From CAWFQB01 sp965277875 (GTDB taxonomy: Bacteria > Armatimonadota > Chthonomonadetes > Chthonomonadales > Chthonomonadaceae), in contig CBDIDV010000002.1 in the NCBI GenBank assembly GCA_965277875.1, positions 3,224,001 to 3,288,000 of the forward strand: a DNA stretch of 64,000 bases, read 5' to 3'. Below are positions 17,355 to 25,206 of the stretch, in pieces. The notes beneath the pieces were generated by a model. It was not told the DNA's origin and made no database searches. It saw nothing but the letters and a program-made list of their open reading frames with translations. The translations under genes and the position numbers were made by a program. Every line of letters begins with the position of its first letter. The first letter of the stretch is position 1.

Positions 17355-18485
17355 TTACTCGTTCTCGCCCGAACCGGCAGGACGAAGCAGGGCGGCGCGG
17401 TCGGGAGGTGTCTGAGTGTCGGCGGGCGTGTCGGGGGCGGGGCGCAGAAGCAGGTCGTCGTAGTCGGGGGGCGTGTTGGAGGGGCGCAGGAGAATGCGTA
17501 CCTGTGCGCCGGGGTTTTGCTGCTCGATTACGCGGATCGTGCGGGCGATCAGGCGCGACAGCGTCCAATCCGAGGCGGCGGTTTCGCGGCGCACACGGGC
17601 AAGGACAGGCAGGGCGTGGGGGTCGCCGATCTGCTCCAGGCATTCCACGATGGCGACGCGAACCGCGTGTTCGCGCGTCTGCTCCAGGCCCACAAGCAGG
17701 TGCGGCACGGCATGAGCGGCGCGCAGAAAGTCCAGGCCCAGCGTCATGGCCCGCTGCATCATGCTGTCCGTGCTTTGCAGGCCGTCCCAGAAAGGGCCAA
17801 GCGTATCGGGCGGCAGGGCGGCGAGCGTCTGGGCGAGGGCGGTACGCAGTATCCATAGCTGCGGCTTGCTCAGGTGCGGCGTCCATAATCCCCGGTGAAA
17901 GTCGTACAGGGCCGCGCACACTTCAGGCGCGACCATTCCCGCGTGAAGCGCGCGCACGGCCCGCATCGCCACGGCCAGATGCTCCTCGACAAAGGGCGCG
18001 GTCGGGGATTGCCTCATGGTACGCAGCAGGCGCCACAGGGTAACGGCCACGCACTGATAGCGGGCAAGGGCCGTTTCCGGCGCGCGCGTTTGCCGGCTGG
18101 TCAACAAACGCCAGAACTCGGCGCAGACGTGCGACTCGACGCGCCCCGGCGTGGCCGTGCGCTGCCCGCCCCCCTCGTCGCGCAGGGTATCGGACGCGAA
18201 TAAATCCCCCGCTGCGGCCAGGGCGATGCTCAAACTCGGACTCCACAGGGCGCGCAGGCACACATCCCAGCGGGCCAGCGCGTCCCCGTCGGGCGTCCAG
18301 ACCTCTTTGTTGGCCGCGATGCCTGCGGCGTCGGGCGGCATTTCGCCGCTCGGCCCATCGCCTGCCGGACACGGCTCGCCGCCCAGAGCGTTCAGACGCT
18401 CCAGGGCCTCGGTCGCCGCCGCCAGCGCGGAGGGCGCGGCGGACAGCGGCGCAGAAGAAGAGGACGTGGACGAAAAATCACTCAT
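17355..18485 (-). CDS. HEAT-repeat protein with C-terminal LLRP motifs, paralog 4 of operon
   Basis: Function unknown. ATG 18485 was preferred because GGAGAG precedes it. After a Ser/Ala-rich N-terminus the protein is alpha-helical, with HEAT-like pairs in the C-terminal half: LAALPPDTLGPFWDGL, AVPHLLVGLEQTREHAVRVAIVECLEQIGDPHALPVLARV. The tail carries three copies of a short motif: ILLRPS, LLLRPA and ALLRPAG, with about 14 and 20 residues between them in Pro/Asp-rich linker. The same layout (LPP-W block, then AVP-LL block, then LLR tail) recurs in the three genes upstream at 18583, 19953 and 21055 and in two distant genes. It is the last gene of that run, 97 bases after the previous stop. 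Confidence 0.75.
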   Translation of the reverse strand: MSDFSSTSSSSAPLSAAPSALAAATEALERLNALGGEPCPAGDGPSGEMPPDAAGIAANKEVWTPDGDALARWDVCLRALWSPSLSIALAAAGDLFASDTLRDEGGGQRTATPGRVESHVCAEFWRLLTSRQTRAPETALARYQCVAVTLWRLLRTMRQSPTAPFVEEHLAVAMRAVRALHAGMVAPEVCAALYDFHRGLWTPHLSKPQLWILRTALAQTLAALPPDTLGPFWDGLQSTDSMMQRAMTLGLDFLRAAHAVPHLLVGLEQTREHAVRVAIVECLEQIGDPHALPVLARVRRETAASDWTLSRLIARTIRVIEQQNPGAQVRILLRPSNTPPDYDDLLLRPAPDTPADTQTPPDRAALLRPAGSGENE

Positions 18486-18582
18486 GGCGACGCTCTCCCG
18501 GCGAATCGGACGCTCGAAAAGCAATTCCTTTCAATACGTTTCAATACGTTACACTTGCAGACCGTGGGCTTGCGCGGCTATG

Positions 18583-19950
18583 CTATCCAGTACGCGGATG
18601 CCCCGGCGATTCGCTCCTGCTCTCTTTAGATGAAACAACAGATGAAACAACAGGCCGCGTCGCGTGAGTACCAGCCGACCGGCGCAGCAGCGGATGTGGC
18701 GCGGTATCATGTTCATTTACGGGCGCGGGCCGCAGCATGGTTTCAGAATTGCGGTCTGCGTTCTCGATAACGGGCCGCAGCAAAAGGTTTTGAGGCTTTC
18801 CCCGTCCCGCCCGTTCGATGGCCGCAATGGCCGCATTCACCTGCTGGCGCAAGACGCGGTCGCGCGATTGCGCCAGCGGGCGCAGGGCGGACAGGGCGCG
18901 GACGTCTTTCAATCGGCCCAGGCAACTCGCGATAAGCCCGGTCAACTCCCCATGCGCGTCCGGCGCGTTCAGGGCGTCGAGGAGATAGGGAACGGCGCGT
19001 TTGTCGTCCATATAGGCCAGAGCGGGGGCCACGGCCAGCCGACGCGGCAGACCGGCACACGTCAGACCGTGCCAGAAGTCGGGTATGGCATCGGGCGGCA
19101 GGGCGGCCAGGGCTTGGCCTGTGGCCCTCGCAAGCGTTTCCAGATCCTGCCCGCTGCACCGTCGCAGCACACTCATCTGCGATAGGTTCCACAGCAGTCG
19201 GCACAATTCGCCGTGCGCCTCTATCACTCGCAGACGCCCTATCGCGCAGACCGTATCGCGGCACGTCGCCAGGACGGCCAGATACAGGGCGCTGCTCAAA
19301 AACGAGTAGTTCATGCTGCTCATGCCGCGTATCTCGCCGATGCTCTGATCCAGCAGGGCGCAGAGAGTGCGCGCCACGCATTCATAACGGGCCGATGCCG
19401 TCGCGGGCATCGTCGCGGGCCTATCCCTGAATGCGGCGTCGGGTATTGTGTCGCGCCCGCCTGCGTCGCTTTGCAGGGGAGAATGGTTCAGGCCGCGCTC
19501 TGCTGTGTCCCTCAATCCGCGCCCGAACGCGCCGACAAAATGCCCATACTCTCCGATATGCGCCTGTACGCCGTCGCCGCCGCACAGGGCGCGCGCCGCG
19601 CACTCGCGAACGTTCGCATCCGTGTGCCACAGCAAAGCGAGCATGCGCGCGCAAGGGCTGTCTTCGCGGCGCGGATCACGCGCCGTATCCGCCGCCCTGT
19701 CATCCGCTTCTATCTCATTTGCTGCTATCTTATCCGCTGCTATCTTATCCGCTTCCTCCTTCGCGCTTGCGGCCAGACACGCGCGCCCCCGCGCGATGAC
19801 GCCGCGCAGTTCGGGCGGGACGCGTTCCCAGGCGGGTGCGCCGGGGCGCGGCGGGCGCGGGCTTTGTTCGTCGCGCCCTGTGTCCGGCAAAAGGGACAGG
19901 TGACGCGCGGCGGTTCGCATCCAGCGCTCAACGGCGAAGACAAGCGGCAT
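18583..19950 (-). CDS. HEAT-repeat protein with C-terminal LLRP motifs, paralog 3 of operon
   Basis: Function unknown, 455 residues, no signal or membrane segment. The block ALAALPPDAIPDFWHGL is followed by AVAPALAYMDDKRAVPYLLDALNAPD and LIASCLGRLKDVRALSALRPLAQ, matching the paralogs. The tail has LLLRPV, TMLRPA and PLLRRS at spacings of about 15-16 residues. Near residues 65-85 there is an in-frame run of repeated five-residue units (ADKIA, ADKIA, ANEIE) from a 15-bp tandem repeat. The ATG begins two bases after the stop of the upstream paralog, so translation is probably coupled. Confidence 0.78.
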   Translation of the reverse strand: MPLVFAVERWMRTAARHLSLLPDTGRDEQSPRPPRPGAPAWERVPPELRGVIARGRACLAASAKEEADKIAADKIAANEIEADDRAADTARDPRREDSPCARMLALLWHTDANVRECAARALCGGDGVQAHIGEYGHFVGAFGRGLRDTAERGLNHSPLQSDAGGRDTIPDAAFRDRPATMPATASARYECVARTLCALLDQSIGEIRGMSSMNYSFLSSALYLAVLATCRDTVCAIGRLRVIEAHGELCRLLWNLSQMSVLRRCSGQDLETLARATGQALAALPPDAIPDFWHGLTCAGLPRRLAVAPALAYMDDKRAVPYLLDALNAPDAHGELTGLIASCLGRLKDVRALSALRPLAQSRDRVLRQQVNAAIAAIERAGRGKPQNLLLRPVIENADRNSETMLRPAPVNEHDTAPHPLLRRSAGTHATRPVVSSVVSSKESRSESPGHPRTG

Positions 19951-19952
19951 TG

Positions 19953-21050
19953 CTAACCTTTCTCGTGTCCACTCGCCGCGGCAAGGGGCTTGTCGTCTGC
20001 GCCATGCAGCCCCGATTGCGCGGCGCGGAGCAGTTCATCGGGCGCGGCATCCGGGGCGGGGCGGGCGGCGCGCAGCAGGGTTGCGCGGGCCGCGTGTATG
20101 TCGCGGGCGTTGGACGCGCGCAGCAGCTGCGCCGCGTCACCCCGATTGTGCTTCAGGATGTGGGCGATGGCGCTCGCGGCCATTCGCGCCACGGTCCCTT
20201 TTTCGCCCTGCGCCAGATGCTGCAAATACGGGATGGCCCGCGCGTCGCCGATGTTTTGCAGCGCGATCACAACACTGGCCCTGCCCCCGTCGTTCAGGGA
20301 GGGGATCACGTCGAGCAAATAGGGAACTGACGCCGGCTGACGCATTTTTTCCAGCACGGGCCAGAACTCCGGGGACATCTCCGGGTCGCGCAGCATTCGC
20401 CACAAAATCGGCATGTCACCCGGCGGCAGGGCGGCGAGCAGGGTCTGCGTCTGCCGGCGCAGGGTCTCGCAGGGGGCGACACGCGGGCCGTCCCGATCCG
20501 CCCGTATCGCCTGATGCGCGCCTACCAGAAGCTCGCACAGCGGCTCATGCAGTTCGGTCAGCTGCAAAGCCCCGCAAACGCGCACCGCATCCGACAGATG
20601 TAAAAGCGGAAAGATCTCGTCCGTCTGGCGCAGTTCGCGCAGGTTATGGCGCAGGGACGCGCTCAGTCCCAGGACAAGAGCTGCGGCGCGTTCCGTCTCG
20701 GTTCGCGGAATACAGGGCGCATGACGTTCGATGAAGGTGACAAGTTCCTTCAGGGAGTGCGTTTCCTGCCTGCTTTGCGACGACTGCGGCACAGTCCATT
20801 CTGCGCTGTTCAGCCAGACGATGCGCGAAGCCTCAAGGCCCGCGTGATGGGATGAGGAAACCGCAGGATCGCTTTGCCACAGCAGGGCAAGCAGGGCCGT
20901 CGCTTTGGGATCACGCAGCGCGGCTTGGTCGAGGGACAGCGCGCCGGACGCAAACGAGACCCATTCATCGGGCCTCTGCGTCCGCTTCGCGGCAAAGCGG
21001 CTTGTTGTGATACGGCGTACAGCGGCAAGCAGATCGCGCCACGGCGGCAT
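19953..21050 (-). CDS. HEAT-repeat protein with C-terminal LLRA motifs, paralog 2 of operon
   Basis: Function unknown, 365 residues from ATG 21050. This start lies four bases after the upstream stop with GGAAAGG nearby; the longer frame upstream has no protein character. Helical HEAT-like units include LLAALPPGDMPILWRML, SVPYLLDVIPSLNDGGRASVVIALQNIGDARAIPYLQHLAQ and MAASAIAHILKHNRGD. The tail holds QLLRAS, TLLRAA and ELLRAA at 15-16 residue spacing. It has the same general layout as the neighbours, but overall identity looks low, so these are old duplicates that keep only the architecture and the tail motif. Confidence 0.78.
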   Translation of the reverse strand: MPPWRDLLAAVRRITTSRFAAKRTQRPDEWVSFASGALSLDQAALRDPKATALLALLWQSDPAVSSSHHAGLEASRIVWLNSAEWTVPQSSQSRQETHSLKELVTFIERHAPCIPRTETERAAALVLGLSASLRHNLRELRQTDEIFPLLHLSDAVRVCGALQLTELHEPLCELLVGAHQAIRADRDGPRVAPCETLRRQTQTLLAALPPGDMPILWRMLRDPEMSPEFWPVLEKMRQPASVPYLLDVIPSLNDGGRASVVIALQNIGDARAIPYLQHLAQGEKGTVARMAASAIAHILKHNRGDAAQLLRASNARDIHAARATLLRAARPAPDAAPDELLRAAQSGLHGADDKPLAAASGHEKG

Positions 21051-21054
21051 CGCG

Positions 21055-22155
21055 CTACTTCCTTTCCTCGGAACCATGCGGCGAGTTATCCTGCTCACCG
21101 GCGGAACGGGCAGGCGGGCGCGCGGCGGTGGGCGCGGCGCGCAGCAGCAATTCGGGGCGTATGGACGTGTCGGTTCCGCTCGACGGGCGCAGCAGGGCGT
21201 CCTCGCCAAGCGCGTAAGCCCCGGACGCGCGTACCAGAGTCACTTCCTCATGCCCCTCGGCCTCCTTCATGATGCGCTGTATGGCTTTGCGGGCCGTGGG
21301 CTGCAAAGGATGATCGGCGGTGCGGGCCAGCGCGTTCAGGTCGGACAGCGCGGCCACGTCGCCAATGCGGCCCAGCGCGAGCAGAAGCGGAATGCCCAGC
21401 GATGTATGCAAATCGGGGTCGGCCACGACGCCGGGCAGCGCGTCCAGCAGGAACGGGACGGCTCCGGGCAGCGTCATATAGGCGAGGGCAGCGGCCACCA
21501 GGCGTTTTTCGGACGCGCTGCCCGTATTCAGCCATTGCCAGGTGCGCGTCAAGCCTTCAGGCGGCAGCGCGGCCAGCGCGAGCAGGGCCGCAGAGCGCAC
21601 CTGATGCGTGTCACTTTGAAAATGCCGCGCGATGTCGAGCAGATCGGCCTCGGCTTCTACGATGCCCAAACGTCCAATCGCCTCGCATACATCGGCGGCC
21701 ACGTCCATGTTGATGCGCGGCTTATCCGTCTGGCTTCGCGGCGTATAGCGGCCATACCAGTGCGCGAGCATCGCGCCCAGCGTGTGGGCTAGGGCGTCGC
21801 GCTGCTCTTCGGATGTAACCGGCAAGGTGACATAACGATTGCGGCGCAGTTCCCGCGTCAGCACATTCGGAAACGACTGCCACTCCAGCACAAACAGGCC
21901 GGAGGGGAGATACACGCGCGTCGTCAGCGCGCAGCCCGCCGCATACCGCCGCCACGGCAGGCGATCCCATAGCAGAGGTAAAAGCTGCTGCGCGGCCTCG
22001 CGGCGTTCGTTTGTGTCGCGGCTGTCGCTGAGGACATACCGGATACGCCGGAGTGAAATGTTGTCCGGCGCGGCGTCGGTCAGGCTGTCCGGCTTGGTTC
22101 CCGCATCCGCCGAATGCGCTGCTTGTGTTGATGTAGCTTGTTCCGTATCCGGCAT
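21055..22155 (-). CDS. HEAT-repeat protein with C-terminal LLRP motifs, paralog 1 of operon
   Basis: First gene of the four-gene operon; function unknown. ATG 22155 has GGAG six bases upstream; ATG 22185 in the same frame is possible. The protein shows ALAALPPEGLTRTWQWLN, then AAALAYMTLPGAVPFLLDALPG and LLLALGRIGDVAALSDLNALA. Its tail carries TLVRAS, ALLRPS and LLLRAA at spacings of about 14-16. The N-terminal third contains RRYAAGCALTTRVYLPSG and may be specific to this paralog. A family A palindromic element lies just upstream (22191-22339) and could hold the promoter; I see no clear promoter boxes. Confidence 0.78.
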   Translation of the reverse strand: MPDTEQATSTQAAHSADAGTKPDSLTDAAPDNISLRRIRYVLSDSRDTNERREAAQQLLPLLWDRLPWRRYAAGCALTTRVYLPSGLFVLEWQSFPNVLTRELRRNRYVTLPVTSEEQRDALAHTLGAMLAHWYGRYTPRSQTDKPRINMDVAADVCEAIGRLGIVEAEADLLDIARHFQSDTHQVRSAALLALAALPPEGLTRTWQWLNTGSASEKRLVAAALAYMTLPGAVPFLLDALPGVVADPDLHTSLGIPLLLALGRIGDVAALSDLNALARTADHPLQPTARKAIQRIMKEAEGHEEVTLVRASGAYALGEDALLRPSSGTDTSIRPELLLRAAPTAARPPARSAGEQDNSPHGSEERK

Positions 22156-22190
22156 GACGCGCTCCGCGCTTTGCTCTGTCCGCATCCATT

Positions 22191-22339
22191 TTTGTCTTGA
22201 ACTGGGATTTTTGGGATTAGAATGATTTACATGATTTCCTGATTATCAGTTGGTTTGATTGACCGAGAAATGGTACAGACTATCAGCGACGATAATCATA
22301 CTAATCCCACCAATCCGCGTAATCCGAGTTCAAGACAAA
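22191..22339. repeat. Palindromic intergenic element, family A copy 2
   Basis: Arms TTTGTCTTGAACTGGGATT (22191-22209) and the complement at 22321-22339 match at 18 of 19 positions. A second inner arm pair is TTGGGATTAG / CTAATCCCA. The first 12 bases equal the arm of the element at 5014-5117. Confidence 0.78.
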
Positions 22340-22431
22340 TCGAGCCGACCTTTTCTTATACATACGCATTTTGTGAGGGCATTACGGCAGGCAGGGATAC
22401 AAATCCTGCAAAACGAATATACCCAATATAC

Positions 22432-22487
22432 AATGTGTAGAAGGCAATGTGTAGAAGGCAATGTGTAGAAGGCAATGTGTAGAAGGC
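22432..22487. repeat. Four exact tandem copies of a 14-bp unit
   Basis: AATGTGTAGAAGGC is repeated four times without mismatch, 50 bases upstream of the GH44 gene. Identical units indicate recent expansion; the unit could contain a binding site in the GH44 leader. Confidence 0.92.
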
Positions 22488-22536
22488 GGACGACCGCATT
22501 TACAACCCTGCCATACAGGCAAAAGGAGACTACGCG

Positions 22537-24240
22537 ATGATGCACTTATTCCCTTCCGGTTTTTCGGTTCGCCTTCGCCGGCGTCAGGTTCGCTGTCGCA
22601 CCGGCCTGCTGTGCGGACTGACGCTGCTGCCGCTTTGCCATGTCGGTGCGCGGGCGCAGGACGGCCCCGCCCTGACCGTGGATGTAGCTATGGGACGCAG
22701 GCGCATCAGCCCCGACATCTACGGCGTCAACGCGTTCGGCGCGGACGCGGCGTTCGGGGCTTTTATGAAAGAGCTGCGTATTCCCGTCAATCGCTGGGGC
22801 GGCGATGCGGCCACGCGCTACAACTGGCAGGCGGACGCATCAAACGCGGGCGACGACTGGTTTTTCATGGCGGGCGGCGCACAGACGCAGGCCGTGCCGG
22901 GCGCGAGCGTGGACAAACTTATCGCGTCCAATAGGGCGGCGGGCGCGAAAACCCTGCTGACCATCCCTCTGATTGACTATATCAACAAATCCGTGACATG
23001 GGACTGCACATTTCCCGTGTCGCGCTTCGGCCCGCAGCAGAAGGTAAACCCCTACGTGCATCCGGTCGTGGACGGCAAACCCACGGATGCGGGCAACGGG
23101 CGCAGGCCGGACGGTACGCCCATCACACTATCGCAGGCCGACATCCTGCGCGTCCATGTGCCGAACACGCCCGACGCGCAAAAAGCGTGGGTGCAGCATC
23201 TTGTCGGCACATGGGGCATGGCGAAGAACGGCGGCGTGGCGATCTACGAGATGGACAACGAGCCGAGCGGCTGGAGCAACACGCACCGCGACATTCACCC
23301 CGGCCCGACGGGCTACGACGAACTCGTCACCAAAACACTGGCTTTCGGCGCGATGGTCAAGGGCGTGGACGCGGGTGCAGATGTTCTCGGCCCCGGCGAC
23401 TTCGGCTGGCCGGTCTACATGGGCGGCGGCAAACCGGGCGACGACGCCAAAAGCCACGGCCTGGGTTTCGCGGCCTACTATCTCAAGCAGATGCGCGTCT
23501 GGGAGACCCTGCACCACAAGCGTCTGCTGGACTACTTCGATGAGCATTATTATCCCGTGAGCAATGACGGCGTGGGCGGGCTTGCCAACAGCCCTGTCGG
23601 CGACGCCGCAACGCAAAGCCTGCGCCTGCAATCCACGCGCTCGCTATGGGACTCCACGTACATCGAGCAGAACTGGATCGGCAAGTACAATGGCGCGATT
23701 CGCCTGCTGCCCCGGTTTCATGAATGGGCGGATCAATACTACCCCGGCACGAAGATCGCGATCACCGAGTACAATTTCGGCGGGCTGGAAGCGCTGAACG
23801 GCGCATTGGCCCAGGCCGACGCGCTGGGCATCTTTGGGCGCGAGGGCTTGGACCTCGCGACATTGTGGGGACCTCCCAGGCCGACCGATCCGGGCGCGTT
23901 CGCGCTGAGGCTGTATCGCAATTACGACGGGCAGGGCGCGCAGTTCGGCGACACGAGCGTTCGGGCGCAAAGCGGCGATCAGGCCAGACTGGCGATCTAT
24001 GGCGCGGAGCGGACGAATGATGGGGCCGTTACCCTCGTCATCATCAATAAAACGAGCGGTGACCTGACCAGCAGACTGGCCCTGACCGGCATCACTGCCA
24101 AACCAAATGCCCGCGTGTTCCGTTACAGCGGCGCGAACTTGAAGGCCATCACGCCTCAGTCCGCGCAGACAGTCGGCGCGGCAGGCTTTACTGCCACCTA
24201 CCCCGCCAACAGCCTGACCCTGATCGAACTCGCACACTGA
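22537..24240 (+). CDS. Secreted GH44 endoglucanase / xyloglucanase
   Basis: A 567-residue exported glycoside hydrolase of family 44, which cleaves beta-1,4-glucan or xyloglucan with retention. Family hallmarks are RISPDIYGVNAFG, VNRWGGDAATRYNW, SNAGDDWFFM, the acid/base region IYEMDNEPSGWSNTHRDIHP (Glu at about 243), FDEHYYP and the nucleophile region KIAITEYNFGG (Glu at about 411). A beta-sandwich of about 100 residues closes the chain, as in known GH44 enzymes. The signal peptide lies at residues 20-40 (LLCGLTLLPLCHVGARA). ATG 22537 has AAGGAG upstream. A terminator follows at 24264, so it is probably a single-gene transcript. Confidence 0.94.
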   Translation: MMHLFPSGFSVRLRRRQVRCRTGLLCGLTLLPLCHVGARAQDGPALTVDVAMGRRRISPDIYGVNAFGADAAFGAFMKELRIPVNRWGGDAATRYNWQADASNAGDDWFFMAGGAQTQAVPGASVDKLIASNRAAGAKTLLTIPLIDYINKSVTWDCTFPVSRFGPQQKVNPYVHPVVDGKPTDAGNGRRPDGTPITLSQADILRVHVPNTPDAQKAWVQHLVGTWGMAKNGGVAIYEMDNEPSGWSNTHRDIHPGPTGYDELVTKTLAFGAMVKGVDAGADVLGPGDFGWPVYMGGGKPGDDAKSHGLGFAAYYLKQMRVWETLHHKRLLDYFDEHYYPVSNDGVGGLANSPVGDAATQSLRLQSTRSLWDSTYIEQNWIGKYNGAIRLLPRFHEWADQYYPGTKIAITEYNFGGLEALNGALAQADALGIFGREGLDLATLWGPPRPTDPGAFALRLYRNYDGQGAQFGDTSVRAQSGDQARLAIYGAERTNDGAVTLVIINKTSGDLTSRLALTGITAKPNARVFRYSGANLKAITPQSAQTVGAAGFTATYPANSLTLIELAH

Positions 24241-24263
24241 GGATCTATACTTTTTCACGATAC

Positions 24264-24302
24264 GGCGACAGCCCTGTACCAGATGGATACAGGGCTGTCG
24301 CC
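24264..24302. terminator. Rho-independent terminator, bidirectional
   Basis: A perfect 15-bp stem (GGCGACAGCCCTGTA with its complement) encloses a 9-base loop and is followed by TTCT. It sits between the convergent GH44 and PEP-CTERM genes. Confidence 0.88.
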
Positions 24303-24329
24303 TTCTAACGGCAGGGGCGCAGGCCGCAG

Positions 24330-25004
24330 TTACGCGGGGAGGTGTGTGCGAATGCGTCTGTACAGCCTGCGCCCCACCCCTAGTCCTGTGCCGCATAGCA
24401 GGGCCGCCAGTGCTGCCGCGCTGCCGGGTTCGGGAACGGCAGGCGGGGGCGGGGGCGCGGCAGGAAGCGCGGCCTGCACCGCAAACTGTTCGGTGTCCAG
24501 ATCGGCGGCGGCGAGTTGATCCGCCCCGCCCTGCAAAGTGATCGTGCCGGAGTAGATGCCGAGCGGGGTATTGGCGGGCAGGCTGACCGTAAACAGGGAC
24601 AGCGTAATGGTTCCGCCGTTTGCAGCCAGCGTGGGCTGCGCGCCGCCATTGGGCGGCGTGACAAAGTGGTTCTGGAACAGCGTGTCGTCCAAACTGCCGG
24701 GCGATTGCAGCGTAAACGTGTCGCTGTTAAGGTACAGGGCGAACGGGTTGTTGTTGGTCAGGGTGGCCGTGAACATGGCCGTGCCGCCATGCGTGGCGTC
24801 CAGGACAATCGGGTTGGCGGGCAGGGTCAAAAAGAACTGCGCGCGGGCGGCGCGTGTGCCGCCGCAGACGAGCGCAAGACCGAGCAGCGTGGTCGTGGCC
24901 GCGCCGCGCAAATACGTGGCAAAGGGCCGCAGGGAAGCAGTGTGACGGGCGCAAATTCCGACCGCGCGGTTTGAGATAGTTTGGGTGGATGTTTTGGTGA
25001 GCAT
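24330..25004 (-). CDS. PEP-CTERM exported protein
   Basis: A 224-residue protein with a Sec signal (AATTTLLGLALVCGGTRAARA) and a C-terminal PEP-CTERM sorting signal: VPEPGSAAALAALL, hydrophobic helix, then RRLYRRIR. Such proteins are processed by exosortase and often appear at the cell surface with exopolysaccharide. The central part (about residues 50-180) is Thr/Asn/Leu-rich beta-sandwich-like sequence (GGTAMFTATLTNNNPFALYLN), probably one Ig-like domain, followed by a Pro-rich spacer. No exosortase gene is seen in this window. Confidence 0.85.
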   Translation of the reverse strand: MLTKTSTQTISNRAVGICARHTASLRPFATYLRGAATTTLLGLALVCGGTRAARAQFFLTLPANPIVLDATHGGTAMFTATLTNNNPFALYLNSDTFTLQSPGSLDDTLFQNHFVTPPNGGAQPTLAANGGTITLSLFTVSLPANTPLGIYSGTITLQGGADQLAAADLDTEQFAVQAALPAAPPPPPAVPEPGSAAALAALLCGTGLGVGRRLYRRIRTHLPA

Positions 25005-25050
25005 GAACGTGCTTTCTTGTGTGCTGTTTCACTACCCTACACATCGGTTC

Positions 25051-25200
25051 CGGGTACTGAAAGTATCCGTCTGGGTGGCGCTGCGTGCCGAGCGTCCTGC
25101 GGACGCAAATGTTCTAGACAGCGACATTCGCCGTTTTGCAGACGCATTGCGTCCGTAGGACGCTCGGCGGAACGCCACTTAGACGTGGGTTTTCAACCCG
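25051..25200. repeat. Intergenic palindrome, family E copy 2
   Basis: Nested inverted repeats: CGGGT/ACCCG outside, CGTCT-GGTGGCG/CGCCAC-AGACG next, then GAGCGTCCTGCGGACGCAAATG / GCATTGCGTCCGTAGGACGCTC in the centre. It ends seven bases before the stop codon of the IPT protein. The inner GCGTCC-GGACGC unit and CGTCTgGG arm are shared with 9167-9234 and 34752-34903. Confidence 0.75.
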
Positions 25201-25206
25201 TGGAGC

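Noticed and set aside
16339..17919. Long minus-strand frame across the trmFO end, the PAP2 gene and the next HEAT gene
   Set aside because: It overlaps three well-supported genes and its translation is low-complexity Arg/Pro/Ala-rich.
22432..22487. Possible CRISPR-like array
   Set aside because: The 14-bp units are directly contiguous with no spacers, so this is a plain tandem repeat.
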